A stretch of DNA of 64,000 nt from Hyphomicrobiales bacterium. Its GTDB lineage: Bacteria; Pseudomonadota; Alphaproteobacteria; Rhizobiales; Rhizobiaceae. The notes below the pieces were generated by a model. That model saw nothing but the letters and a program-made list of their open reading frames with translations. It had not been told where the DNA came from and searched no databases. Every line of letters begins with the position of its first letter. Position 1 is the stretch's first letter. This document shows, piece by piece, positions 1-9,914 of this stretch. Location of the stretch: contig UCMS01000008.1 of NCBI GenBank assembly GCA_900473805.1, positions 186,001 to 250,000 on the forward strand, given 5' to 3'. Made by a program: the position numbers and the translations under genes.

Positions 1-1263
1 TTCTTCGAGAAGCTGGTTCTCGAGGAAGTCCATCGCGGTCAGCGTGACGACGTCGCCACGCGCCGGATCGAGGCCCGATGCGGAGCTGACAATCTTCTGC
101 ATTTCGGCAAGGTAGGCGTCGATCTTCGCCTGATCTACCGGTTCGCCGACCATCTTGGCGATGCGACCGCGGTTGACAACAACCGCCACGGACAGCTTCT
201 CGACCACATAGCTGTTCTTGACGGTGGCAACCGTCTTGCTGTTGATCTCGTAGTTGGTCTGCTCTTCCTTCTTGTCCTGCTCGTCGGAGGACTCAGGACC
301 ACCGCCTCCGGACTCAGGCGCGGCCTGCGGAATGTTCTGCTCGACGGTGGCCGCGGTATCGGACTGGCGCTGCAGCGATTTCTGCGCCTCTTTGGTCACC
401 CGGACGGAGCGTTCGACGCGCGATTCCGGATCGTAGATCGTCTCCTGGATCTGCTGGCTGTCGGTGTTGATCTGTGCGGTAACACTGGAACGGAAATTGT
501 CCATGCCAAGGAAAGGCGCGAGCGCCTTGTCGATATTGGTTTCGATTTCCCGCTGGACGTTTTGAACGACACCGAGAGAGCGTGCGGCTTCACCACCCGT
601 CTCGTCGCCGGCCGCGAGAAGCTGACCGGTGGAATCGAGAATCGTCACGTCCTCGACATTGAGGCCCGGGACGGAGGAGGCGACGAGTTGCCGGATCGAG
701 CTGGCGGCCTTGCGACCCGCGTCAGAGGATGCGCGGATCATGACCGAGGCCGTCGGCTTCTGTTCGCCACGACGGAAATTTCCAACGTCCGGCATGACGA
801 TGTGCACACGGGCAGCCGCAATACCAGCGATCTGCTGGATGGTGCGTGCGACTTCACCCTCCAGAGCGCGGACGCGGGTCACTTCCTGCATGAACGACGT
901 CAGGCCGAGCGAGCCGACGTTGTCGAAGAGCTCATAGCCGGCATTGGCGCTGTTCGGCAGCCCACGCTCGGCGAGCAGAAGACGCGCCTTGCCCGTCATG
1001 CCAGCGCGCACCATCACGCTTGCGCCGTCGCTGCCTGTTTCGAAATCGATGCCTGCTTCGGCCAGAGCGATGCTAATCTGGTTGAGATCGACCGGTTCCA
1101 GGCCGACATAGAGCGTTTCAAAGGAGGGTTTGTTGACGTAGAGAGCGCCGGCAATGATGATTGCGAAGGAAACGAGCGTGACACCGGCCATGGCCAAGAG
1201 CTTCGCCTGACCCATCGCCGCAAAGTTTTTTGATATCTGAACTAATTGATTTAACAGATTCAT
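1..1263 (-). CDS. fliF: Flagellar M-ring protein FliF, C-terminus outside the window
   Basis: FliF forms the MS ring of the flagellar basal body in the inner membrane. About 421 codons are present, starting MNLLNQLVQISKNFAAMG, and the frame stays open to base 1, so roughly the last quarter of a ~560-residue protein is missing. A membrane helix lies at about residues 24-42 (LAMAGVTLVSFAIIIAGALY). The ring-building motif region that follows includes AEAGIDF, LLLAERGLPNS and RVHIVMPD, and then an acidic low-complexity segment (PESGGGGPESSDEQDKKEEQ). It is the last gene seen of the chemotaxis operon, 154 bp downstream of cheT, as in Sinorhizobium and Agrobacterium. The start has only a weak ribosome site. 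Confidence 0.93.
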   Translation of the reverse strand, partial: MNLLNQLVQISKNFAAMGQAKLLAMAGVTLVSFAIIIAGALYVNKPSFETLYVGLEPVDLNQISIALAEAGIDFETGSDGASVMVRAGMTGKARLLLAERGLPNSANAGYELFDNVGSLGLTSFMQEVTRVRALEGEVARTIQQIAGIAAARVHIVMPDVGNFRRGEQKPTASVMIRASSDAGRKAASSIRQLVASSVPGLNVEDVTILDSTGQLLAAGDETGGEAARSLGVVQNVQREIETNIDKALAPFLGMDNFRSSVTAQINTDSQQIQETIYDPESRVERSVRVTKEAQKSLQRQSDTAATVEQNIPQAAPESGGGGPESSDEQDKKEEQTNYEINSKTVATVKNSYVVEKLSVAVVVNRGRIAKMVGEPVDQAKIDAYLAEMQKIVSSASGLDPARGDVVTLTAMDFLENQLLEE

Positions 1264-1417
1264 TCTGTCTCGCACCATCAACATGAAAGGTCTGGGCGCT
1301 CTAGCCCTTGGCGAGACAATAGGAAGCGAAACTTGTGCGAACGTTTCGCGGGGTGGAAAAGCCGAATTCATTTCGGCTGTTCAGGCATGTAAGGCTCCGC
1401 CGTCCGTTACCGGACAA

Positions 1418-1807
1418 TCAGAAAAAGTCGAAATCACCGGCCGCCTTGACCAGGGGCTGAGAATGGCCGTGACGCAAGCCGGCGCCCAGCGCCTTCTGCA
1501 TGTCGGCGAGCTTCACGAGGCTGAGCGCCGTTGTCATGTCGATCATCCAGTCGGCCGGAATGGTGCCGGTGATGGTGTCGATGAACTCCGCAAGTCCACG
1601 CGTCTTCTGAACGGCGAGGTCGATGCCTTGAAGGACCTTCAGGCTGTCCGGAGACGACAGGATGTTCGGACCGCCGAGTTCCAACAGCTGCGGTTCGACG
1701 CGTTCGATCAGATAAGCCACGTCGTGCAGCTCGCTGACGATGCGCATGAGGATTTCTGGCAGTTCTTCCTGGAAGCCCTGATTGTCCGCTTTGTTTTCGT
1801 TTTGCAT
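1418..1807 (-). CDS. cheT: CheT-like small chemotaxis protein
   Basis: A 129-residue soluble protein, largely helical, starting MQNENKADNQGFQEELPEIL and ending HSQPLVKAAGDFDFF. It sits directly after cheD and before fliF, the place of cheT (orf10) in the rhizobial che operon. CheT is described as a CheZ-like phosphatase helper in Sinorhizobium meliloti; I base the name mainly on position and size, supported by the helical ALSLVKLADMQKAL segment and the C-terminal DFDFF, reminiscent of CheY-binding tails. Ribosome site GGAAAT lies upstream of the ATG. The 13-bp gap to cheD indicates co-transcription. Confidence 0.75.
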   Translation of the reverse strand: MQNENKADNQGFQEELPEILMRIVSELHDVAYLIERVEPQLLELGGPNILSSPDSLKVLQGIDLAVQKTRGLAEFIDTITGTIPADWMIDMTTALSLVKLADMQKALGAGLRHGHSQPLVKAAGDFDFF

Positions 1808-1820
1808 CCGATTTCCAGTA

Positions 1821-2375
1821 CTAGAAAAACTCGATTGAACTTTCCACCGGCTTGGCGACAGGTACGGGACGCTGTTCCAGCGCAACCGTCTTCTGCGTTT
1901 CTGCGCCCGTGAGCGGATACTGCCTTGCCCGACCGCTGACCGGCCAGAATTCCAATTTCCGGCCGTGATCGCCGCCCGTCGACGAACCCACCACCTTGAT
2001 GCCTTCGTCGCGCAGGAACTGCTGCGCGAAGGCGGCATTCTGTTCGCCGACGTTCGAGAACGTCGCGATCGTTTTCGCACCACCGAAAATCTTCGCTTCC
2101 AGGCGGTCCCTGCGAGCGCCCTTCTTCAGGAGACCGTTGATCAGGAGCTCCATCAGATGAACCCCGTAGCGGGTGGCATCACCGCCCCCTGCCCCCGGCA
2201 CCGCAGATCCGGGCAGGAGAAAGTGGTTCATGCCTCCGACACCGGCGATAGGATCGCGAATGCAGGCAGCGACGCACGAACCCAAGATGGTCGACAGAAC
2301 CACATTGGGATCGTTGACCACCTTCCATTCCCCTTGAATGATGTGGACGCGCTTTGCTGCCCCGTCATCGATCAT
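1821..2375 (-). CDS. cheD: CheD receptor glutamine deamidase
   Basis: CheD deamidates specific glutamines on chemoreceptors, tuning signalling together with CheB and CheR. The 184-residue protein has the family's catalytic Cys in [12 protein letters not shown] (about residue 35) and the His in [10 protein letters not shown] (about residue 51), followed by [19 protein letters not shown] and the GAKTIATF region. Its ATG overlaps the cheY2 stop (ATGA), so translation is probably coupled. Length and context are normal for the rhizobial operon. Confidence 0.95.
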   Translation of the reverse strand: MIDDGAAKRVHIIQGEWKVVNDPNVVLSTILGSCVAACIRDPIAGVGGMNHFLLPGSAVPGAGGGDATRYGVHLMELLINGLLKKGARRDRLEAKIFGGAKTIATFSNVGEQNAAFAQQFLRDEGIKVVGSSTGGDHGRKLEFWPVSGRARQYPLTGAETQKTVALEQRPVPVAKPVESSIEFF

Positions 2376-2761
2376 TTCAGTGCTCCGAATACAGCTTCGA
2401 TCGCCGCCTTCATCTTTTCGATAGTGAACGGCTTGGCGAGAACGTTGTTTGCGCCCAACTGTGCAGCCTTCTGGACCAGAGCCCGGTCGCCCTGGGCCGT
2501 CAGGATGATGAAGGCCGCCTTCTTGGTGTTGGGATTGGTGCGCACGGCCTGCAGAAGGCCCAGACCATCCATCTTCGGCATGTTGAAGTCCGAGATGACG
2601 AGGTGATGGGGCTGCTGCTCCATGATCTTCATGCCCTGCTCGCCGTCACCGGCGGCAGTGATCTGCTTGAAGCCGAGCTGGGTCAGCGCGTCGCTGAGGA
2701 GGAGGCGACTTGTGACCTGATCGTCGACGATCAGAACTTTGATTTTTTCGGCTAGGGACAT
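2372..2761 (-). CDS. cheY2: Chemotaxis response regulator CheY2
   Basis: Single receiver domain of 129 residues. The acidic pair lies in VLIVDDQ, the phospho-acceptor Asp in [15 protein letters not shown], the Thr in FIILTAQGD and the Lys in [11 protein letters not shown]. In rhizobia with two CheY proteins, CheY2-P is the one that acts on the flagellar motor, slowing it, while CheY1 acts as a phosphate sink. Identity as CheY2 rather than CheY1 rests on the place between cheB and cheD. Its start overlaps the cheB stop (TAATG) and its stop overlaps the cheD start. Confidence 0.93.
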   Translation of the reverse strand: MSLAEKIKVLIVDDQVTSRLLLSDALTQLGFKQITAAGDGEQGMKIMEQQPHHLVISDFNMPKMDGLGLLQAVRTNPNTKKAAFIILTAQGDRALVQKAAQLGANNVLAKPFTIEKMKAAIEAVFGALK

Positions 2762-3807
2762 TATTCGATACCTTCTTTTCGGGCGGCAGTGAGTTTGAGG
2801 ATTTCCTCCCCAATGGAAGTCAGGGGCAGCTGATGCTCGACGGCGCCCAGTTCATGGGCGACGCGCGGCATTCCGTAGACCACGCAGGTCTTTTCGTTCT
2901 GGCCGATCGTGCGCGCGCCGGCATGGCGCATCTTCAAGAGGCCGGAGGCTCCGTCGCGGCCCATTCCCGTGAGAATGACACCGACGGCATTGCGGCCGGC
3001 CAATTCAGCCACGGAGTCGAAAAGGACGTCAACGGAAGGACGATGACCATTGACGGGTCCCCGCTCGACCAGACGGCAGCACGGTGCGTTCACGTTCGAG
3101 ACTTGCAGATGGCGTTCTCCACCCGGAGCAAGATAGATCTTGCCGATCTCGAGGCGTGCACCATCCGTCGCTTCCTCGACCACGGGCGCACAGAGACGGT
3201 TGAGACGCTCGGCAAAGCTCTTGGTGAAGGTTGGCGGCATATGCTGCGTAATCACCGTGGGCGGGCAATTGCGCGGGAATTTCTGCAGGACCGTGATCAG
3301 CGCCTCGACCCCCCCGGTGGACGAACCGATGGCGACGATCTTGCGACCGACGCGGAAATCGGAGACGGCAGCCGGCTGGACAGGTTGGGCCTGGACGACC
3401 GGATGTTGGCGCAACTGCGAACGGGCGGCGGCCTTGACCTTGTCGGCCAGTTCGCCAAACGGCCTCGGTTCACCTGGCTGCGGCTTTGCCACACAGTCGA
3501 AGGCACCGATTTCCAGAGCCGCAAGCGTCGCTTCTGCGCCGCGGTGGGTCATGGTGGAGACCATGATGACCGGCATGGGCCTGAGCTTCATGATCTTCTC
3601 GAGGAATTCGAGGCCGTTCATGTTCGGCATCTCGATATCGAGCGTGACGACATCGGGATTGAGCTGCTTGATGGCGGCGCGCGCTTCCATGGCATCGCCG
3701 GCCTGGCCGATGACGCTGACATCAGGGTCCTGGCTGAGGACGGCCGTGATCAGGCCCCGCATGGTGGGGCTGTCATCGACAACGAGAACACGAGCAGGAG
3801 AAGCCAT
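2761..3807 (-). CDS. cheB: CheB receptor methylesterase / response regulator
   Basis: CheB removes methyl groups from chemoreceptors when phosphorylated by CheA. The 348-residue protein has an N-terminal receiver domain ([12 protein letters not shown]; Asp in [15 protein letters not shown]; Lys in VAKPQPGE), a Pro/Gln/Val-rich linker near residues 135-150 and a C-terminal esterase with the catalytic Ser in AIGSSTGG, His in ITQHMP and Asp in [10 protein letters not shown]. It overlaps cheR and cheY2 by TAATG junctions, indicating one polycistron with coupled translation. Confidence 0.96.
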   Translation of the reverse strand: MASPARVLVVDDSPTMRGLITAVLSQDPDVSVIGQAGDAMEARAAIKQLNPDVVTLDIEMPNMNGLEFLEKIMKLRPMPVIMVSTMTHRGAEATLAALEIGAFDCVAKPQPGEPRPFGELADKVKAAARSQLRQHPVVQAQPVQPAAVSDFRVGRKIVAIGSSTGGVEALITVLQKFPRNCPPTVITQHMPPTFTKSFAERLNRLCAPVVEEATDGARLEIGKIYLAPGGERHLQVSNVNAPCCRLVERGPVNGHRPSVDVLFDSVAELAGRNAVGVILTGMGRDGASGLLKMRHAGARTIGQNEKTCVVYGMPRVAHELGAVEHQLPLTSIGEEILKLTAARKEGIE

Positions 3808-4709
3808 TACCTGCGTCCTCCCTGCTTACCGAGATAGCGATAGGTGGTGATGCCGATGTTGTCGAAATCGTTCTTCGCCTCACCCGAAACCCGCTCGGAA
3901 TGGCCGATATAGAGGTGGCCGCCGACCGGCAGCAGTTCGCAGAACCGGTTCCAGATGCGGACCTGCGTCGGCTCATCGAAGTAGATGACGACGTTGCGGC
4001 AGAAGATCACGTCGAACTTGCCCTTGAAGGGCCACTGGGCCATCAGGTTCAGTTCGTTATAGGTGATGAGACGCTTCAGGCGATCATCGACCTGCCACTT
4101 GCGGCGGCCAGCGATCTCGACTTCCTTGAACCACTGCTTGCGCATAGCCGGCGACACGGTCTCGAGCGCCTGTTCGTCATAGGCGCCCTGCCGGGCAATC
4201 GCCAGGATCTTCGGGTCAATATCGGTCGCGAGGATCTTGAAATCGTAGTCCAGAACATTCGGGAAGGCCTGGAACACGGTCAACGCGATAGAATACGGCT
4301 CCTGCCCATCGGAACTCGCTGCCGACCAGATGCGGACACGCCCGCCGGACTTTGCGCGCTGGATCAGGCCGGGCAGCACTTCGTCGCGGAGGTGTTCGAA
4401 GTGGTGGTTCTCCCGGAAGAAGCGGGTGAAATTGGTGGTGAGATGCGACAGCATTTCACGCCGTTCCGTCGCTCCCTCGGGTGAGGAAACCAACTGACAA
4501 TAGGCGCGGAACCCGGACAGGCCCAGATTGCGGATGTGCTTCGAAAGACGGGAATAGACCAGAGACGCCTTGGAATCGTTGAGCGCGATCCCGGCATCCG
4601 AGTAGATCATCGATGCAATCTCGTTCAGATCCCGACGGGTCAGCGGATATTCGCCGCTGGCCAGTACTTCATCGTCGGACTGACGGGATGTGCTCATTGC
4701 GATCGTCAT
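3807..4709 (-). CDS. cheR: CheR receptor methyltransferase
   Basis: CheR transfers methyl from S-adenosylmethionine to receptor glutamates. I place the start at [14 protein letters not shown], where ATGA overlaps the cheW stop, giving 300 residues; the frame is open further upstream but that part lies inside cheW. Visible features are the helical N-terminal domain, the SAM pocket around [16 protein letters not shown], and [18 protein letters not shown] with [12 protein letters not shown] near the C-terminus. Second possible start at 4697 (MSTSRQ). Confidence 0.95.
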   Translation of the reverse strand: MTIAMSTSRQSDDEVLASGEYPLTRRDLNEIASMIYSDAGIALNDSKASLVYSRLSKHIRNLGLSGFRAYCQLVSSPEGATERREMLSHLTTNFTRFFRENHHFEHLRDEVLPGLIQRAKSGGRVRIWSAASSDGQEPYSIALTVFQAFPNVLDYDFKILATDIDPKILAIARQGAYDEQALETVSPAMRKQWFKEVEIAGRRKWQVDDRLKRLITYNELNLMAQWPFKGKFDVIFCRNVVIYFDEPTQVRIWNRFCELLPVGGHLYIGHSERVSGEAKNDFDNIGITTYRYLGKQGGRR

Positions 4710-5173
4710 GCAGCCTCGCTTTCGGCGTCGTTGAAGAGTGCACCAAGCTCGATCAAGCAGATCATCCGCTTGTCGATCGCGAGAATGCCGCGGGCGTAAA
4801 GTCTTTCGAGGTCGGAGGAAATCTCCGGCGTCGGTTGTATCTGCTCGTCGGTTACCGTGAGGATGTCCGACACGGCATCGACCAAGAGACCGATGACCTT
4901 CGACTTGACCTGCGCCACGATGATGACGTGGCGGGGGGTCGGCTCGGCGCACCTCATGCCCAGTCTGAGCGAGAGGTCGACGATTGGCAGGACCGCACCA
5001 CGCAGGTTGATCACGCCCATGACATATTGCGGCGCATGAGGGAGCGGCGTCACAGGGGTCCAGCCCCTGATCTCCCGCACCGCCATGATGTTCACACAAA
5101 ATTCCTGATCGCCAACCCGGAAGGCGATGAGCTCCCGGGCCCCATCAATCAAGTTTTTCACCGCGTACGACAT
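4706..5173 (-). CDS. cheW: CheW coupling protein
   Basis: CheW links chemoreceptors to CheA in the signalling array. The 155-residue protein is a single CheW (SH3-like) domain: ELIAFRVGDQEFCVNIMAVREI, MGVINLRGAVLPIVDL, and VKSKVIGLLVDAVSDIL are the usual beta strands. It lies 4 bp after cheA and overlaps cheR. No unusual feature. Confidence 0.96.
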   Translation of the reverse strand: MSYAVKNLIDGARELIAFRVGDQEFCVNIMAVREIRGWTPVTPLPHAPQYVMGVINLRGAVLPIVDLSLRLGMRCAEPTPRHVIIVAQVKSKVIGLLVDAVSDILTVTDEQIQPTPEISSDLERLYARGILAIDKRMICLIELGALFNDAESEAA

Positions 5174-5177
5174 ACGA

Positions 5178-7445
5178 TTACCCTGCGACGGCTAACGACA
5201 TTTCCTGCTTGAGTGACTGGCCACGGGAGGCGGCGACAACAGCATCGACGTCGAGGATGAGCGCGACGCGGCCATCCCCTAGGATGGTTGCGGCGGCAAT
5301 GCCCGGAACGTGGGTGTAGTTGGCTTCAAGCGACTTGATGACGACCTGACGCTGCCCCTGGATGGCATCGACCATGAGGGCGCGCTGACCGCCGCCTTCG
5401 GATTCGACCAGGAGGGCGACACCTTCCACCGGGTTGGCCTGGCTGGCGCGGAAATTCAGGATCCGGCCGACATCCACCAGCGGGCAGAAGGAGTTGCGGA
5501 TCGAGATCAGGCGCTGGTTGGCACCGAAGGAATGGATGTTCTGTGCTTCCGGCTGAAGGGTTTCAACGATTGCCGTCAGCGGCACCACAAGGGTCTGGCC
5601 AGCGACCGTGACGACCATGCCGTCGAGAACGGCCAGCGTCAGCGGAAGGCTCATGGTGAAGGTCGAGCCCTGGCCGGGGCGCGAGGTGATCGAGATGCGA
5701 CCGCCGAGCGCCTGGATCGAACGCTTGACCACGTCCATGCCCACACCGCGGCCGGAGATGTCGGAGATCTTGTCTGCGGTCGAGAAGCCCGGGGCAAAGA
5801 TCAGGTTGTCGATCTCTTCGTCGGTCAGGTTCGAGTCGGCCGCGATCAGATCATTGTCGATGGCCTTCTGACGGACACGTTCGCGGTTGATGCCGGCGCC
5901 GTCGTCGACGAGCTCGATGACAATACGGCCCGAACGGTGCTTCGCGGTCAGTTTGACCGTGCCTTCCGGGTTCTTGCCGGCGGCAGCGCGTTTTTCCGGT
6001 GTTTCGATACCGTGGTCGACGGCGTTGCGGATCATGTGGGTCAGCGGCTCGGCGAGCTTGTCGATAACCGTCTTGTCGACTTCGGTGTTTTCACCTTCGG
6101 TCACCAGGCGGATCGACTTGCCGACCATGTCGGCAACTTCGCGCACAATACGCGACATGCGCTGGAAGACCGGCTTTACCGGCTGCGCGCGGATCGCCAT
6201 GACCGAGTCCTGGATCTCGCGGGTGAGCTGCTGCAGCTCGTCGAGACCCATGTTCACGGCCGACGTGCCAGTCGCATCATTTTCGATGACGCTCTGCGAC
6301 AGCATGGCCTGGTTGATGACCAACTCGCCGACAAGGTTGATGAGGCGGTCGACGCGATCCAGATCGACGCGGATGGTCTGACCGGCGGCGCTGTTGGCCT
6401 GGGCTGCAGCGGCGGCTGCGGCCGCAGCTGCGGCGGCCGGCGATTCCTTCTTCTCCGGCTTGGCGGCTCCGGCTGCCATTTTCAAAACGTTCGATGCGGT
6501 CTCGGCTGCGGCAACGGCTGCGGTCACCGTTTCCTCGTGAGCGCTGCTGTCGTCCGATTCCGGACCCTCATCAAGAGCCGAGAGATCGAAAGGCACCGGC
6601 ACCATGGGCAGCTCTTCGCCGGCTTCCTTGGTTTCCGCTTCGATAACCTTGATTTCGAGATCGCAATCCCATTCGGCAAATTCGAAGACCTGTCGAATGC
6701 CTTCTTCGCCCTTTTCAGCGGTGATCTGGATCTTCCAGCTCAGATAGGCTGCCTCTGGGTCCATGTCCTCAAGAGCCGGCAGACTGTCGGTATTGCAGTG
6801 AATGCTCATCTCACCGAGGCGCGACAGGTCCCGGAGCAGGAGAGCGGCCTCGTTGCCCTTGGAATAGAGCTCGCGGCGCGGCTTGAAGACGACTTCGAAG
6901 GTCGACGGCACAACCGTCTGCTCTTCCTCGCCGCCGAAGCCGTCGAAGGTGAAGGGGATCGGCTGGAAGCCGCTCTCGTCAGAGGGAGCCGGGGCGGCAG
7001 CGACCGGAGCCGGAGCGGCAGCCTTCGGCGCGGGCGCAACAGCCGCAGAGGGCGCCGGCACCTCGCCATTTGCCAGCGCTTCGAGTTCCTTGACGAGCCC
7101 GCTGGAGCGGCCCGGGTCGACACCGATACCGTCGCGGGACGCGGTCACCAGGTCGGCCAGGACGTCGGCCGACTTCAGCATGACCTTCATGACTTCGGGG
7201 CCAGGATCCAGCTTGTTGGATCGAACGCAATCAAGAGTCGTTTCAAAGACGTGCGCGAAGGCGACCAGGTCGTCGAGACCGAAAGCGCCTGCACCGCCCT
7301 TGATGGAGTGAACGGCCCGGAACACGGCATTGACCGTCTCCGGATCGCGATCTCCGTCATTCATTTTCAGAAGACCGGATTCCAGTTCGGCGAGCTGCTC
7401 CTCGCACTCCTGGAAGAAGATCTCTTTGATTTCGTTCATATCCAT
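5178..7445 (-). CDS. cheA: Chemotaxis histidine kinase CheA
   Basis: CheA autophosphorylates in response to receptor state and passes phosphate to CheY1, CheY2 and CheB. The 755-residue protein shows all five domains: P1 with the phosphorylated His in AVFRAVHSIKGGAGAFG (about residue 48); an Ala/Pro-rich linker near 130-160; a P2 region; a second, strikingly Ala-rich linker (about 335-350); P3 dimerisation (LDRVDRLINLVGELVI); P4 ATPase with the N box (HMIRNAVDHGIETPEKR), G1 (LVDDGAGI) and G2 (SGRGVGMDVV); and a CheW-like P5. Rhizobial length is normal. It is separated from cheY1 by 16 bp. Confidence 0.97.
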   Translation of the reverse strand: MDMNEIKEIFFQECEEQLAELESGLLKMNDGDRDPETVNAVFRAVHSIKGGAGAFGLDDLVAFAHVFETTLDCVRSNKLDPGPEVMKVMLKSADVLADLVTASRDGIGVDPGRSSGLVKELEALANGEVPAPSAAVAPAPKAAAPAPVAAAPAPSDESGFQPIPFTFDGFGGEEEQTVVPSTFEVVFKPRRELYSKGNEAALLLRDLSRLGEMSIHCNTDSLPALEDMDPEAAYLSWKIQITAEKGEEGIRQVFEFAEWDCDLEIKVIEAETKEAGEELPMVPVPFDLSALDEGPESDDSSAHEETVTAAVAAAETASNVLKMAAGAAKPEKKESPAAAAAAAAAAAAQANSAAGQTIRVDLDRVDRLINLVGELVINQAMLSQSVIENDATGTSAVNMGLDELQQLTREIQDSVMAIRAQPVKPVFQRMSRIVREVADMVGKSIRLVTEGENTEVDKTVIDKLAEPLTHMIRNAVDHGIETPEKRAAAGKNPEGTVKLTAKHRSGRIVIELVDDGAGINRERVRQKAIDNDLIAADSNLTDEEIDNLIFAPGFSTADKISDISGRGVGMDVVKRSIQALGGRISITSRPGQGSTFTMSLPLTLAVLDGMVVTVAGQTLVVPLTAIVETLQPEAQNIHSFGANQRLISIRNSFCPLVDVGRILNFRASQANPVEGVALLVESEGGGQRALMVDAIQGQRQVVIKSLEANYTHVPGIAAATILGDGRVALILDVDAVVAASRGQSLKQEMSLAVAG

Positions 7446-7461
7446 AGGAAAAATTCCTGGC

Positions 7462-7827
7462 TTAGGCGGTTACACGCTCGATGGCATCGATCAGCTTGGT
7501 CGGATCGAACGGCTTGACGATCCAGCCGGTCGCGCCAGCCTGGCGGGCCCGGTTCTTCTTCTCGGCGTCGCTTTCCGTGGTGAGGACCAGGATCGGAACC
7601 GCACGATACTTCTCGTTCTTGCGAACGCCTTCGATGAAGCCGAAACCGTCGAGACGCGGCATGTTGATGTCGGTCACGATGACGTCGGGGTTGCATTCTT
7701 CGAGAACTTCCAGACCCTCGACGCCGTCTTCGGCCTGAATGGTCTCAAAGCCTGCATTGTTCAAAGTGACCAGAAGCATGTTCCGAATGGTTCTGGAGTC
7801 GTCCACGGTAAGTACTTTTTTCTTCAC
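7462..7827 (-). CDS. cheY1: Chemotaxis response regulator CheY1
   Basis: Receiver domain of 121 residues: KVLTVDDSRTIRN, phospho-acceptor Asp in DVIVTDINMPRLDGF, Thr in LVLTTESD, Lys in WIVKPFDPTKL. Upstream of cheA this is the CheY1 position; in S. meliloti CheY1 drains phosphate from CheY2-P back through CheA. The start is GTG, overlapping the cheS stop (GTGA). Confidence 0.93.
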   Translation of the reverse strand: MKKKVLTVDDSRTIRNMLLVTLNNAGFETIQAEDGVEGLEVLEECNPDVIVTDINMPRLDGFGFIEGVRKNEKYRAVPILVLTTESDAEKKNRARQAGATGWIVKPFDPTKLIDAIERVTA

Positions 7828-8126
7828 TGCCGGATCTCCTTAGCGAGCAGATGATCGATGTTCACGCCAATCAATTGAAGTGTCTTGAGAAACGCCTCCG
7901 AGGCCTTCCCAAACGAGAACGGATGCTTGTCGACTTCCCAGGCCTTGGCCGCAGCCAAAAGAACCTGTGCACATTGAGCACCGAGGCGCTCGACGCCCGA
8001 GGCGTCGATCACCAGCGGCGCGCCGCGCATGGCCAGAATGTTGGCCTTGAGATTGGATGCCTCGTTCAGATCCAAAACTGCTGCCAGTTTCAAACCTTTC
8101 TGTTCGCCTTTCTTACTCGCCATCAT
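7824..8126 (-). CDS. cheS: STAS-domain protein CheS
   Basis: A 100-residue protein starting MMASKKGEQKGLKLAAVLDL, with STAS-fold features: GAPLVIDASGVERLGAQCAQVL is the typical strand-helix around the conserved D/S-S loop. It occupies the second place of the rhizobial che operon (orf2, cheS). In S. meliloti CheS binds CheA and speeds CheY1-P dephosphorylation. The start is chosen for the AAGGAAAACA ribosome site; a second ATG follows directly. Confidence 0.85.
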   Translation of the reverse strand: MMASKKGEQKGLKLAAVLDLNEASNLKANILAMRGAPLVIDASGVERLGAQCAQVLLAAAKAWEVDKHPFSFGKASEAFLKTLQLIGVNIDHLLAKEIRQ

Positions 8127-8261
8127 TGTTTTCCTTGTCCGATGTGGCCACCGCCGCAACATGCCCAAACAGTTCCTGCCGGTTGAAGAATTCCGCCGTC
8201 AGTCTGGTCGCGATGCACGCCCGTCGATTCTTGTTGTAGCGTATGGTGGTAAACAATCTTC

Positions 8262-9914
8262 TCAACCTCCCAGCCCTGCGAGCGGGAAGGACATCCCGTA
8301 GTCTTCCGCCGGGACCTCGGCGTCTGTGAAACCTGTCTGCGCGGCACGCGGCGTAAGCGTTGGATCGCCGTTGCGTCCGCTGGAGATCTGGATCTGCGGA
8401 GCCGTGTTGCGCGGCCTGCGCGACTGACGCTCGATGTGGAATTCCCGGATGGTGGCTCCGAGTTCGAGGATGACTGCGTGCAGGTCCTGCGAACCGTCGC
8501 TCGTCTGCCGCGCAAGCTCTGCGGTACCGGCAAGATCCGCGCCGAGAGCCGTCACTGTTGCGGTCAGCCCCCCGAGTTCTCCAGCGTGCTGACCCGTCTG
8601 GCGGGCGATGTCGGAGACCGTTCCGCTGATATCACCGACCTGCACAACGATGTCTGCAATTGCGCCCTGCGTTCGGGCAACCATATCGACGCCGGCTTCG
8701 ACCTGGTTCTTGGTCGTCGCGACGAGGGTCTTGATTTCGCGGGCGGCATCGGCGGAGCGCTGTGCAAGCGCCCTGACTTCCTGGGCAACGACGGCAAAGC
8801 CACGACCGCTGTCGCCGGCCCGGGCCGCTTCGATCCCCGCGTTCAGCGCCAGAAGGTTTGTCTGGAAGGCGATCTCGTCGATGGCGCCGATGATGTGGCC
8901 AATCTGTTCGGCAGAGGCCTCGATATCGGCCATTGCGGCAATCGCCTGACCAACTACCTGGCCGCTCGCCTCCACGGACTGACGGGTTGCAGCCACCGTG
9001 CCTTCCGCTTTTTTCGTGCGTGCAACGCTGTCTCTGACGCCGACCGTCAGGGTTTCCAGGGCGCGGCCAGTCTCAGCCAGGGTCTCGGATTGCGTTTCGA
9101 CACGTCCGGCATAATCCCTTGCCGTTTGGGTTACCTGTTCGGTCGCACCGCGAGCCCGGTCGACCTTTGCCTCCGAGGCCAGGAACGCCGATTGCAGATG
9201 CTCAAGCGCATCATTCATGCGGGTCGACAGGTCGGAATAGGCATCCGGCACTTCCGGCGCCACGCGCACGGTCAGATCACCTTCGGCAAGGCCGTCTATG
9301 ACGGGGCGGAATATCGTCTCGAACTCGGCACGGTCCTCGACACGCTGGGCCGCCATGTCGCGGTGGTGCTTGAGGCGCAGTTCATTGAAGCGCAGGGACA
9401 CGGCTATCTCGACATCGACCATGACAAGCCGGATGAGCGAGCCGACGAGATCTGCGACTTCGCGCTGTTTGCGGCGGCTGGATGGCAGGAGGCCGGAGCC
9501 GGTGGCTTCCGAAACGACAGCAGTGACCAGATGCTCCAGCACCACGGCATGGCCGGCGATGTGCCAACGCGGATCAAGGCCCATGCGGCTTTCGCTGTCG
9601 GACAGCACCTTCACCCGTTCGGCATAAAGGGCATCGAAGCGGGCGTCCGTCAGGACGTCCCAATGGGAGGACAAGAGGTCGTGGAAACGGTCGTATTGGC
9701 GCTCGCTGGTAAAGGCCCGTGCGGCATCCGGCGAGGACTGCAGCCGCTGGAAAAGATCACGCAGTGCTGTCTTCAACTGTGGCGACAGGAGATGGCGGTT
9801 CTGGCGGAGCAGGTCACACTGGCCCTCGTCGAGGCCGGCGAAACGCAGCCGGTCACGCAGGCTTCCCGCCTGTGATCCCGCCGCCCGCTCCGTCGACATG
9901 CCTTGACTTGTCAT
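8262..9914 (-). CDS. icpA: Soluble chemoreceptor IcpA with globin-like sensor domain
   Basis: A 550-residue cytoplasmic methyl-accepting protein with no membrane segment, first gene of the che operon. The N-terminal ~190 residues resemble the protoglobin/globin-coupled sensor fold ([16 protein letters not shown] ... [20 protein letters not shown] ... EHLVTAV). A HAMP-like stretch follows ([11 protein letters not shown]) and then a signalling domain with the hairpin tip [20 protein letters not shown]. From memory of the family, the haem-binding proximal His normally precedes R-[IM]-G-L; here Glu-Ser precedes RMGL, so haem binding is doubtful. There is no C-terminal CheR-binding pentapeptide (the end is FPLAGLGG). 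Start chosen at [13 protein letters not shown]; 10022 and 9899 are alternatives. Confidence 0.85.
   Translation of the reverse strand: MTSQGMSTERAAGSQAGSLRDRLRFAGLDEGQCDLLRQNRHLLSPQLKTALRDLFQRLQSSPDAARAFTSERQYDRFHDLLSSHWDVLTDARFDALYAERVKVLSDSESRMGLDPRWHIAGHAVVLEHLVTAVVSEATGSGLLPSSRRKQREVADLVGSLIRLVMVDVEIAVSLRFNELRLKHHRDMAAQRVEDRAEFETIFRPVIDGLAEGDLTVRVAPEVPDAYSDLSTRMNDALEHLQSAFLASEAKVDRARGATEQVTQTARDYAGRVETQSETLAETGRALETLTVGVRDSVARTKKAEGTVAATRQSVEASGQVVGQAIAAMADIEASAEQIGHIIGAIDEIAFQTNLLALNAGIEAARAGDSGRGFAVVAQEVRALAQRSADAAREIKTLVATTKNQVEAGVDMVARTQGAIADIVVQVGDISGTVSDIARQTGQHAGELGGLTATVTALGADLAGTAELARQTSDGSQDLHAVILELGATIREFHIERQSRRPRNTAPQIQISSGRNGDPTLTPRAAQTGFTDAEVPAEDYGMSFPLAGLGG

Noticed and set aside
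5310..7517. A 735-codon rightward open frame antisense to cheA
   Set aside because: cheA is complete with all kinase motifs; the rightward frame has low-complexity composition (Arg/Asp/Gly-rich) typical of an antisense shadow in high-GC DNA.
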